From Ciona intestinalis (Eukaryota > Chordata > Ascidiacea > Phlebobranchia > Cionidae), in assembly GCF_000224145.3 (NCBI RefSeq), contig NC_020175.2, positions 2,233,638 through 2,297,637 on the forward strand: DNA of 64,000 bases, written 5' to 3'. Under the pieces are notes generated by a model. It saw only the letters and a list, made by a program, of their open reading frames with translations. It was not told the DNA's origin and searched no databases. The position numbers and the translations under genes are program-made. Within the stretch, counting starts at the first letter, position 1. Each line of letters opens with the position of its first letter. Below, in pieces: positions 1-9,200 of the stretch.

Positions 1-1
1 C

Positions 2-370
2 GAGAGCACAGACGGTGAACCACAGGATGGAGGATACGTACATTGTGGTTTAAACCTACCAGGTCACGGAAGTTCTTTTAACCGTTGGCCTCGGCAAGTA
101 AACGAGTATTTGCCGGTCAATGCAGAAGGCGGGTTTAACCAAACTAACACTCAGAGAGCGCAACATACTCTATATTCTGGGAAAGAGAATAACCAGTGTC
201 TGGCTCCAACGAGTTTAATGGCAGTCGCGAGGGATTCTGGGTGTTACACACCTTCGGTAGTATTGGAAAAAGGACTGGATTCTGATCATTGTCAAGTTAA
301 TAATCCAACATATTCGTCCGATGTCAACCGAAGCACGCCGGATCTATTCCATACAGAAGATAAGCTATAA
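2..370 (+). CDS. 3' terminal exon of an unidentified gene; tyrosine-rich C-terminal tail (partial)
   Basis: The frame is open from base 2 to a TAA at 368-370 and gives 122 residues with no hydrophobic segment. The tail is rich in Ser, Thr, Asn and acidic residues. Its tyrosines lie in short contexts such as GGYVHC, NEYLPVN, TLYSG, GCYTPS and PTYSS, which look like phosphotyrosine docking sites in a cytoplasmic tail. A first ATG in this frame is absent before an internal Met, so the start is outside the window. An AATAAA at 802-807 could end its transcript. It converges on the class II cytokine receptor gene whose stop is at 850. A receptor tail is a guess from composition and position; no conserved domain is visible, and the gene cannot be named. 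Confidence 0.5.
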   Translation, partial: ESTDGEPQDGGYVHCGLNLPGHGSSFNRWPRQVNEYLPVNAEGGFNQTNTQRAQHTLYSGKENNQCLAPTSLMAVARDSGCYTPSVVLEKGLDSDHCQVNNPTYSSDVNRSTPDLFHTEDKL

Positions 371-801
371 CTGTTTGGATCGAGTTACGGCGGGACTATA
401 CGCTGTACAGGATGATAAATTGGGGTAATACATCAAGTCCGTTTGGAACGCCAAGGATGACCGAGAAAAATTTCCCGGAAAGCGTTGAACTAGCACCTTG
501 TTCCTTGTAAATACCTAGTGTTTTTGGTATGGAATTCGAATCGACTTTAGTGTTGTTGTGCATAAAGAAAGACTTCGTTTACCAAACGTGTATGTGTTTT
601 TCATTTTCTTGTACAGGTATAGGCATCAATTCTTATACTTCAGAAGTAGTCCATGCACTATAGATTGTAGGTTTATGTTATTACTACCACCAACCAACAT
701 CACTCGCATATAATAGAATGGTACACAGAACGGCAACGGTTTCGCAAGCACAAAAACAACAGTATTAAGTTTTGCCAATATTCAGTAACTAACTTAACGA
801 A

Positions 802-807
802 AATAAA
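802..807 (+). terminator. candidate poly(A) signal AATAAA
   Basis: The canonical AATAAA hexamer lies 432 bases after the stop codon of the upstream plus-strand tail and 43 bases before the end of the opposing receptor CDS. If used, the two convergent transcripts would nearly meet or overlap at their 3' ends. Confidence 0.4.
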
Positions 808-849
808 TTTCACAGACCGAAACTTTGACTAAAACTTAGACTGGAAATC

Positions 850-3800
850 TTATGCAAAATATAAACTGTGATCACTCGAATTCTGAGGAAGAATGTCAAC
901 CGGGGGTGCGTCGCAGCACGCGTCTGTATCTGGCAGCGACCGAGTTTCGATCGTTGAATCCCCGCCAGAATCGTCTGTTTCGTTCGATCTTCGCTCAACA
1001 TCGGCAATATACAAAACATATTCATTGTCTTTGTTATTACATGTTTGCATAACCTGGGAACGGGTTTCAAGTCCTGCCGTGGACACAACCTCAACAAAAG
1101 AGACGGAAATGTTGCTCTTTGATGACGTACAACTTTTAGCTTGCGTCATCAGAGGGGTAATACCAAGTGACGTCACAATTTCGGTGTCGATATAAGAATC
1201 GACCTCGTAATCATTTTCGCTTTGTTTCATCACAATTACCTGGGAAAAGAGACACTAATGTTGGTAATGGCCCAACAATTTAAAAAAAGAAATTTTCCAA
1301 AGTGAAAATAGACCACACAAATACATTTCTTTGCCCCCAAACCGCAACGCTACTTTATATCAGGCTATATAGCATTGAAGGTATTAAATCGGAGATCCCA
1401 AAGCGTACCTCGCCCATATACATTATCATGCTACCCGGCCCATAGTATATTATAGCTATACTAAGTATATAAAAGTTTGGCTTACCAGAGAAGGCGGTAA
1501 GTCCCTGTGTTTTTTCGCCTTAATGAACGTTAAGAATGCCCGTGACAGCTTCACGCATACGATTGCAAGAGCTAGAAATACAACTCCACCTACTATGCCT
1601 ATTACTGCTTTAGTTAAGTAACTTGACGTTGTATGTACATGTTTGGCTTTATCTGCAGTTGCCAGCAACCGTGGGGTACCTGTATTAAAATACATATGAT
1701 TTTGAATATTAAATGTATATTTTAATACAAACATGACATCCCATATGTATGTATCTAACGTTTTGGTTTAAAAACTTAAGTGGTATTTATAAATTTGACA
1801 TACTCTATCCGTCTATCATCTTGACCCATTTTTCAAAGGTGTATATGATAGGCTGGGAAAAATGGGACACCTTTTCGTTCTATTTTTTCGTCCTATTTGG
1901 TAGTATATAAAAATATTCAAAAAATTATAAAACCGTATCCTCACGACTTAGACTAGACTACCATAGACTGTTGGTAAGTGTTTAAAAAACGATCAGGATA
2001 TTTGAATATTATGCGTTAAAGGTGTCCCGTTTTTCCCAACTCTAGTATATCTAAGACAAACAGCGGTTGCATAGCATAAAAGCGTATTAAATAGTTTTAC
2101 TGACTTGTAGTGCAACGGACTTTTGACCAGCCAGCAGAACCGAACAGGAGCCCGGACAGTTTTAAACGGAAGCAAGCCGGTTCATGACCAACAACACGAA
2201 CCGTGATATTTGTAACTGTTGCAGGTCTTGTGAGTTTCACAATATCAGTCGCATTTGGCGGGGTTGGTGAACCCTATAATATTTTATAGCGATTAGAATG
2301 TTAATTATAACATGGTCGCACATATACCAATATATCTTGGCGTGTCTTTACGCACACGTCTGTTTCTATTATAAGTTTAACTTGATAATAATTAAACATG
2401 AATGGCTCGTTTGTCTGCTAGGTGTAGCGACCACGCTTATTTTCTTTCAATTAAATGTAAATATTTTTAACTGTAGGCGTGTTTTAACACTGTTGTTTCG
2501 TCGCTATATCCTGTCTTTTCGTTTTAAATATTTCTAAATCTCCCTAATATATTATCTTCTCATAGTTATTATATTATAGTTATAAACTGATATTTATAAG
2601 TACCTATACGCATTTTTTCTGATTTTGGTAGTTTTGGGTGGCGTTTTTTACTTGGTTTGATAGGGGGCAGTGAATTCAAAAGCGTAAACTAATAATGAAC
2701 GTAGTAGCTTACAATTGGCCAAAAGTTTGTTTAAAGGAGTAAACGACTTAAAAAATTACGTAAAATATCATTTCCAATGAATGAATGAAGCTTACTTTAT
2801 CTTAGGGTGGCTGGAAAACGACAGTCGTTATATATGTGTGTTCTGTTTCATACACCTCGTACCAGCTTACGAGTTACCAAGTATGTTAGTTTGCAGGTAA
2901 CTATATTGTTTTAAATTTTTTTTTTTATATGGCTGTCAACTTGAACAGCCATTATTGACTACTGGGTTGGGGCAAATGGAGTAGTATGTTGGCTACTTTG
3001 AACTTACCGTTGTCCAATACTGTACATTATAGGTGAGAACGTCATCGTATAAAAAGTTGGTTAAAACCTCGCCTGTTGAATGAATATGTGGCGGTCTTGG
3101 GATATAAAGTATTGCTGTGTTGTCGTGTACATCAACGATAAAGTCAGGGGCGTATAGTAGGCCTGTGAACAGAAGGTGTATGATGCATTTTGAAATATAC
3201 AAAATGGGCGTACAGTATAATTATTCAAGAAATTTGCGTACAGTAAAATTATCATTTTCGAAACTCGAATTCCTATTTTTTTGTACCTTAATTAAAATTA
3301 ACAACAACTTTTTTAATTCCTATTTCGAAATTACAAAAAAAATATTTCATAAAAACATTTCTTACCATATAAGCATAGCCCTTTTAGTTAATGGCAAAAA
3401 TTAATTTGGGGCAATTTTTAAGACGCTGTGGAATTGGCAGACATTATATAGTAAGTTGCGGTAAGATGGGTAACATTTTTGTAGTAAACAAATATTACTA
3501 TTAAAAAAATTATACCGTAGCCTCACGACTCTATAAAAGAGCGTTGTTACTAGTTCAAAACACGATAAAAAATACGGGATATTTTGTGTGAACGTATCCC
3601 ATCTTACCCCCAAAGTATTCATACCAAAAAATGCTAACATATACGTTCATTGGATTCAGAATGTTAAACCTACCATCAAAAAACGGCAAAAACGTAATCG
3701 TTTGGTCCAAGGAGCTGGTTCGGTTGCCGATTTCAGCAATCACGTTGAATTCGTATGTTTCAAACGGTGAATATGTGATGTTTGTTATATAACAATGTGT

Positions 3801-4960
3801 CACATTCACATGCACGCAATGAGGGATGTATTGCCAGCTGAAAAAATACGAATACTTAAGTAAAATATAAAATCTTACTACTAAAACTCATAGCCATATC
3901 TTTAGTGTGTTATAAAGTTTAACTTTAAGAAGTACTAACAACTAATGCGTACTGGTAAGACACTTTATTACGCCCACGTTCAACTCTTTTTACCAAAATT
4001 TAAATGAATGAATGTAACTTGCTTTATCCTCGTGTGGCCGGAAAACGAAACTCGTTATAAGACGGGTGTTCTGTTTCATACACCTCGACCTCGTAACAGT
4101 CAAGCTACCACGAATAAAAACTTGTGTAAGTTGGAGCAATTGCCGTTATAAGGGTCTCGTCAACGGACACATACGCCTAAATCAGTAGCAGTGACGACCC
4201 TTGAACCCATTACCTCTGGATTAGAGGCCGTCTCGCTAACCAGTTTCCCACGGCAGCGGACAAAATTTGCGATTGTACAACCAAAAAGTGGTCAAACTTA
4301 AACTTAACACATTTAAAATGCATATAGTAGGGTGGGGGAAGATGGGACACCTTTTCATCCCATTTTCTCGTCCCATTTAGTAGTAAACAAAGAACATTCA
4401 AAGAATTATAAAACCGTATCCTCGCGACTCCCATAGACCGTTGTTAATTGTTTAAAACTCTATTTGGATATTTTTATATTATGTGCTAAAGCTGTCTCAT
4501 CTTCCCCCACCCTACTATACAATTAATCGTATTTTATACCTACTGTTAATGCATTTTAACATGATCCTGAACCAACAGTACGCAGGGTATAGGAGGCGTA
4601 AGAACCATTAATCTATCTAAGTAACAGTTAAAACCGCAAACGCAACGATCAAGTTACAAAGCAGAAAACCTCACCGTGTTTTTAAAGTCTCTTCATCAAA
4701 TACTGCCTGCCGAACCGAATATGTTACACCAATAGTTCGATTTTTAGAGGTATTGCTTAAAGGTGCATCCCATTGCAACTCGTGGTCCAAGTTGTAAGCA
4801 GACACGCGCAAATTTCGCGGTGTTGGCACTAAAGTGAAATAAAATACTCAAATTTGTTGTCATAAAAGCAGTATGGTGAAATCGGGATTTCAATCTTACC
4901 TGTTGCTGTTGCGGTGCTGAAAACTATAAGTAATAGTAGGAATAATTGCCAAGTTGTCAT
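850..4960 (-). CDS. class II cytokine receptor, IFN-gamma receptor 1-like (7 exons, 428 aa)
   Basis: Exons in transcript order are 4960-4900, 4828-4675, 3837-3674, 3162-3008, 2273-2105, 1679-1486 and 1239-850. All introns are GT-AG and phases join cleanly. Residues 1-20 are a hydrophobic signal peptide. The mature protein opens VPTPRNLRVSAYNLDHELQW, the classic start of a class II receptor D1 domain. D1 has a WxxxxxC then C-x7-C pattern (C79, C87) and ends FLPFF. D2 has PxPPN and a C212/C232 pair. The membrane span is about 259-277. The tail begins with LPPSL (295-299), matching the LPxSL JAK1-binding box of IFNGR1, and has tyrosines at 310, 315, 373, 376 and 426. Six N-glycosylation sequons lie outside. 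Exon-in-two D1/D2 structure is typical of the family. The donor of exon 5 was chosen as GTCAGT (a nearby GTAAAA breaks frame). The role, cytokine sensing at the cell surface with JAK-STAT output, is inferred from family. Confidence 0.8.
1843..2050. mobile_element. MITE, GGGGAAGATGGGACACC family
   Basis: It lies between receptor exons 5 and 6. Ends are TAGGCTGGGAAAAATGGGACACC and the inverted GGTGTCCCGTTTTTCCCAAC; both arms carry the same G-to-A drift. Confidence 0.75.
2343..2580 (+). repeat. interspersed repeat with GCTAGGTGTAGCGACCACGC core, copy 1
   Basis: The block GGCTCGTTTGTCTGCTAGGT, then ATATCCTGTCTTTTCGTTTT, recurs in at least seven other places in the window. It sits between receptor exons 4 and 5. 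Confidence 0.7.
2775..2975 (-). mobile_element. tRNA-derived SINE, 3' part
   Basis: Reverse orientation. Reading inwards it has the ATGAATGAATGAA tail, the GGCTGGAAAACGACAGTCGT block and the ACTGGGTTGG block; no tRNA head. Confidence 0.7.
3446..3613. mobile_element. MITE, same family, degenerate
   Basis: It starts ATATAGTAAGTTGCGGTAAG and ends CCCATCTTACCCCC, with the typical internal ACGATTCAC-like and CACGAT segments. It sits between receptor exons 3 and 4. Confidence 0.65.
4003..4263 (-). mobile_element. tRNA-derived SINE, nearly full
   Basis: Reverse orientation, with the tail at 4003 and the tRNA-like head (reverse of GCTAACCAG...GGCAGCG) at 4263. The B-box is seen as TTGAACCCATTACCTCTGGA. 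Confidence 0.75.
4323..4523. mobile_element. MITE, same family, well preserved
   Basis: Both ends are near consensus: TATAGTAGGGTGGGGGAAGA and the inverted TCTTCCCCCACCCTACTATA. It is in the receptor exon 2-3 intron. Confidence 0.85.
4900..4960 (-). other. signal-peptide exon of the cytokine receptor
   Basis: The ATG at 4960-4958 opens MTTWQLFLLLLIVFSTATAT, a textbook signal peptide with a Leu-rich core. The exon ends in phase 1 at a GTAAGA donor, and the mature domain starts with the first codon of the next exon. One exon for the signal peptide is usual in class II cytokine receptor genes. Confidence 0.8.
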
Positions 4961-5000
4961 TTTAACACAGTTTCGTGATCTTGACAGTCAAGAATCTAAA

Positions 5001-5008
5001 TATATATA
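5001..5008 (-). promoter_or_regulatory. candidate TATA box of the cytokine receptor gene
   Basis: TATATATA lies 41-48 bases upstream of the receptor ATG on the minus strand. A start about 30 bases downstream would leave a 5' UTR of only 10-20 bases. A+T-rich DNA makes chance matches common, so this is weak. Confidence 0.3.
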
Positions 5009-5527
5009 GAGTCTTATAGACCGTCCTGTTAAGCTCGATCCATCTGTAATTCCTACTGCTCTGCTATGGAGGTCCACCGGATACTTCTCGCTATTCTGCC
5101 TCAAGATAATAATTGGCCGTTTCCGAGTAATGCTAGATGACGATTTATCTTCTGCTGCAGAAACGCAAGATGTTGCGCGAAGGCTCAATCGCTTTTCTAT
5201 AAAAATGAAGCAAATTTTAACTAGAAACTACAGAAATGCACGCTAAAAGAACACCAGAAAAACACCACCACTGTTTTAAGTGAAAATCTTGTTCTGGTCA
5301 GATGAAGCCACTTTTGCTTCAAGCACATGATGTGTAGAATTGGCAATATCCTGTTTGCGCTGTAAACTACACTGCGAGTAAGCGTGCGTGCTACATTTCC
5401 GCTTTCATCTTGACTACGTGAATACGAATCAATTTCTTGTTAAGAGAATAATTTTCCCCTTTTACCCGTGTTAATTTGACCCACACGGGTACAGTACAGT
5501 TGTAAAAAAAAAGGCCTTTTTAACAGT

Positions 5528-5848
5528 TATTGTAAAGTGGGGTAAAATGGGACATGGGGCAAATTGAGACGCAGTTTTAAATCCTCTTTTACAGGCACTC
5601 ATTTAATGATAGACGAAAACAATTGTTACAGTATTATTATTCGACAGTATTTTTACAGTCCAACAAAGCACGTGACATTACTTTGTTAAGTAGTAAAATT
5701 CGGTGTGAAACAAATACAACATACTTTTAAAGAGTGAAAGCAGCATAATAATAAGATGTTTATCTTAAATGCACGCTGAATCATTAAAACCTAATATTTG
5801 AAATATTGGACGATTTGTGTCCCATCTTTTCACACCTTACTATATATC
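5528..5848. mobile_element. MITE-related element, long and diverged
   Basis: The ends GTGGGGTAAAATGGGACA and GTGTCCCATCTTTTCACACC match the family but the centre is about 120 bases longer. It fills the space between the receptor promoter and the S1P lyase-like stop. Confidence 0.55.
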
Positions 5849-6048
5849 CCATATTTTTGTTGTGATTCAATAAATGTAACCATTTGCAAAATTAGTGTTA
5901 ATTGTATCTACTACCCGTACATACAATTAACATTTAAAAAACTTAATATAATAAATAAAGAGAAATACCATAAATAAATAACTAGAATGCAAAAAAAAAC
6001 TTTCCAAAGTGCATATAGAAATATTTATATGCATTTGGCATTTAGTTC

Positions 6049-6204
6049 TCACAAAAGATATTTCTCAATGCCTCTTATAAACTTAGGAAAATCTGACCAA
6101 CCTTTTTCTTCCATAACATCAACTATTCCAAAAATACTGAGAGATTCATCGCTGGTTGAAAAACCAAATGCTGTCATCAGAGGTGAGCCGAGTACTTTTA
6201 ATCC
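6049..6204 (-). other. last exon of the S1P lyase-like gene, short C-terminus
   Basis: The exon starts after a TTAG acceptor with [15 protein letters not shown], which aligns with the small C-terminal domain, and stops at a TGA after 51 residues (GIEKYLL). Family members normally continue with a GW...HxCxT segment and a further helix. A GTTGGT after GAAAAAG could act as a donor to a missing final exon, but I found no matching exon in the 1.2 kb downstream. Confidence 0.6.
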
Positions 6205-9200
6205 CTAAGTATGAACATTTAATTAACAACGTTTAAAACATTGTAATGTGGGGTAAGATGGGATATTGTTGGCTCATATCTAAATATCCTGATTGTGTTT
6301 TAAGCAATTAACAGCGGTATATAGAAGCCGTGAGGATATGGTTTTATATTTTTTGAATGTTCTTGGTTTACTACTAAATGGGTCAAATAAATAAAAATAT
6401 GTCCCATCTTACCCCACTCTACTATATATTTAACGTTTCGCTTTTGATTGTACAGAGACACACTTAACACCTGTGGTCCAATTGAATTAATCTATAAAAT
6501 TACTTAAGATATGAATAAATAAAATACCCTATAGGAAATAATTTGGTGTATTATATTATTCTATTTAACACAAAAGGTTTGAGCAGAGGTTTGGTTGGAG
6601 GCTTGGAGCCATTGCTCAAGTTTGAGCAGGTAAGGAGAAGCATTTTATATGAATAAATGAATACTTATACATCTTCGCATTGTAAACAATGGTTACAACA
6701 CGGAACATAGAGGCCTTTTTGATTTTTCTCCAGACATTTCTACAAACCTCAATACTTCTAACACCTTCCTTCATTTTTTCAGTTGTCTCCATCAGTTTTC
6801 GAGCCATGTCAATATATCCGTCTTGCCCCATTGCTCGCAGAGCAACCCAGGCTGCAGCCAAGTGGCCACCTTAATGTAAAATGTATTAGTGATAAACAAA
6901 AGCATTGTGCTTCCAGTTTACACCTTATATTTACCAGGCAATTATACTTCTACAGCAGGGGTGTGCAACTTGCGACCAGCGGGCAAATGGAGCCAGCTGC
7001 AGTTTTATACTGAATTTATTTAATGTCGCAATAAGTTAACATGGGAGTCCTAACGTCCTAACCACCTTTTAATAACATAAGATAAAAAAAGACAAAAAAA
7101 ACTTTTATTGGTCCGTAAGCCTATGTTAAATAAAGGTAGGGCCGGTGGTTTAACCTGGCCCTCCTGTAATAAAGGGTGTACACCCTGCTCTCTGGCTTAG
7201 ATATATAATCTTAGTCACTCTATTGGACAAAGTATGGTTTATTACTAAGGCCACGTAATATACATGTTTTTCTTTAAAAAATAACAGTTAAATTAAAAAA
7301 AAAAGTTATTCTGGTTGCAAACCTGGTCGAGTTCCCGCCATTGTGGGAGAAGCAAATAAACCACCGGACCAGGAAGAATAAGCAAAGAACTGATGCTTGC
7401 GTATGCTGCTGTCTCTATAGCATACCACACTGGCACCTTTAGTTGCGAAGCCATACTTATGTAAGTCGGCTGAGATTGAAGTGACAGCTGGGACTCGAAA
7501 ATCCCATATTGGAATTTTTGCTCCAAGTTTCTCTACCCTGTAAGTAGTATATAAATAGGTTCAATTTACTTTTTTTAGGGAAGGTAGGATTTTAAGTATT
7601 TACATAGGTGACCTTATCTGTGCCATATTTAAACTGATCAGTGTTATGATATATATCTGTTAGTGTTATTTTATTTATTGACAACAGCCAATTATAATTA
7701 AGATTAAGTGCATTTTTAAATTAGTTTGTTGACTTACTTTGTTCTAACCCAGTGGTTACTAATGGGTTTTCCAAATTATCAGCCATACAAAGAAAAAAAA
7801 CAAAAACAATCACCCACAAAGTAACATACATGGTAACTCGTAAGCTGGCATAAGGTGTATGAAACAGAACAGTCGTGTTATAATGACTGGCGTTTTCCCG
7901 CCACACAAAGATAAAGTGAGTTACTTTCATTTATTACATAAGTGTAATATACATTAACATAAGCATACCATGGTAACATGAAACCACCAAAGCAAGCATC
8001 TACATGCAAAGGAAGGTTGTGCTTGGTTGCCAACTTTCCTATTTCTCCAACTGGGTCTAAAATTGCCTAACAGAACAGTTTTATTATATTGTTAGGACTG
8101 GGGAGCTTAAAATACTAAAAAGAAAATTATGCCAAACATTTTAACTAAATCTGAGATTTTAAAATATATTTTTTTACAGTCTACTGTTTGAAAATGGAAA
8201 AACCAGACTGATATGATCGTGAAAAAAAGAGAGCTGTTATTCAGTATTTTAAACACTAGCCTAGTTTATAAGTTAACAACCACATAATACCAGGTTGAAA
8301 GCTAGATTATGCATGTCCTTAAACAAAACAAACAATGATAAAACGTAAGATATCCTGGAACTTATAAATCCCATTATTTTAACACATAGTGCTTGAAAGG
8401 TAAATCATCTTACTTGTGGGTAGGAGGGGGCAGAAGCAAGAAGAAGAATAGTGTTTGAATCAATTTCCTTTTCATATTGGTGTATGTTGGGGGTAAACGA
8501 GGTCTGACTCACAGGAACATGTTTAATTTTTATGTTAAAATAGTGAGCAGCTTTTTCAAATGCTGGGTGTATAGTGGATGGGGCAACCTATGATAAAATC
8601 AGGTTTATAAAAATATATATATATATGGTACGCGAGGCCGCGAGGGAAGATGAAACGAAGAACATTCAAACTATTTTAAAAACATTTTCCTATGACTCCC
8701 ATAGACCTTTGTTAATTGTTTAAAACACAATCAGAATAATTGGAAATAATGTGCTAAGTAAAGAAAAGATGTCCCATCTTACCTCAAAGTACTATATAGG
8801 CATATACATATATTTAGGAGAAATTTAACATTTTGTGTTAAATTCACGTTCTTAAAAAACATCCAATTTGATTTTATTTGTTACCAAATAACCTTTGCTC
8901 CATAATTTCCTAATTTATCATGTTTAAAGCTTACGAAATTTAAACCACATAATTTAAAAATCAAACAAATTTTAGCAAACACATAAATACCACGTTTGGT
9001 TCAGTTATGCTCGGCCGAACTGCACGAGCCATATCCCGATAAGTCTTCATCGCCATGAGGATGCTCTCTGTTCCTCCAGATGTAACGCTTCCTACGACTC
9101 CCGAGTCACCGTTCAACATGCTCGCTGTCATTGAGACCACTTCGTTCTCAAATTTTCTACGGATAAAATTTTAACTTAGTTGTATTGTGTGTTTTTTTTT

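Noticed and set aside
2099..2101. GTAAAA donor for receptor exon 5 (after CA)
   Set aside because: It would leave phase 2 and put a stop in the membrane-span exon; GTCAGT four bases earlier gives a continuous frame.
4988..5188. Minus-strand 66-codon open frame upstream of the receptor
   Set aside because: It overlaps the likely receptor promoter, has no family resemblance and no splice sites in phase with the receptor exons.
7293..7526. 77-codon minus-strand frame starting MEQKFQYG
   Set aside because: It is a shifted frame of the S1P lyase-like exon that carries the PLP lysine.
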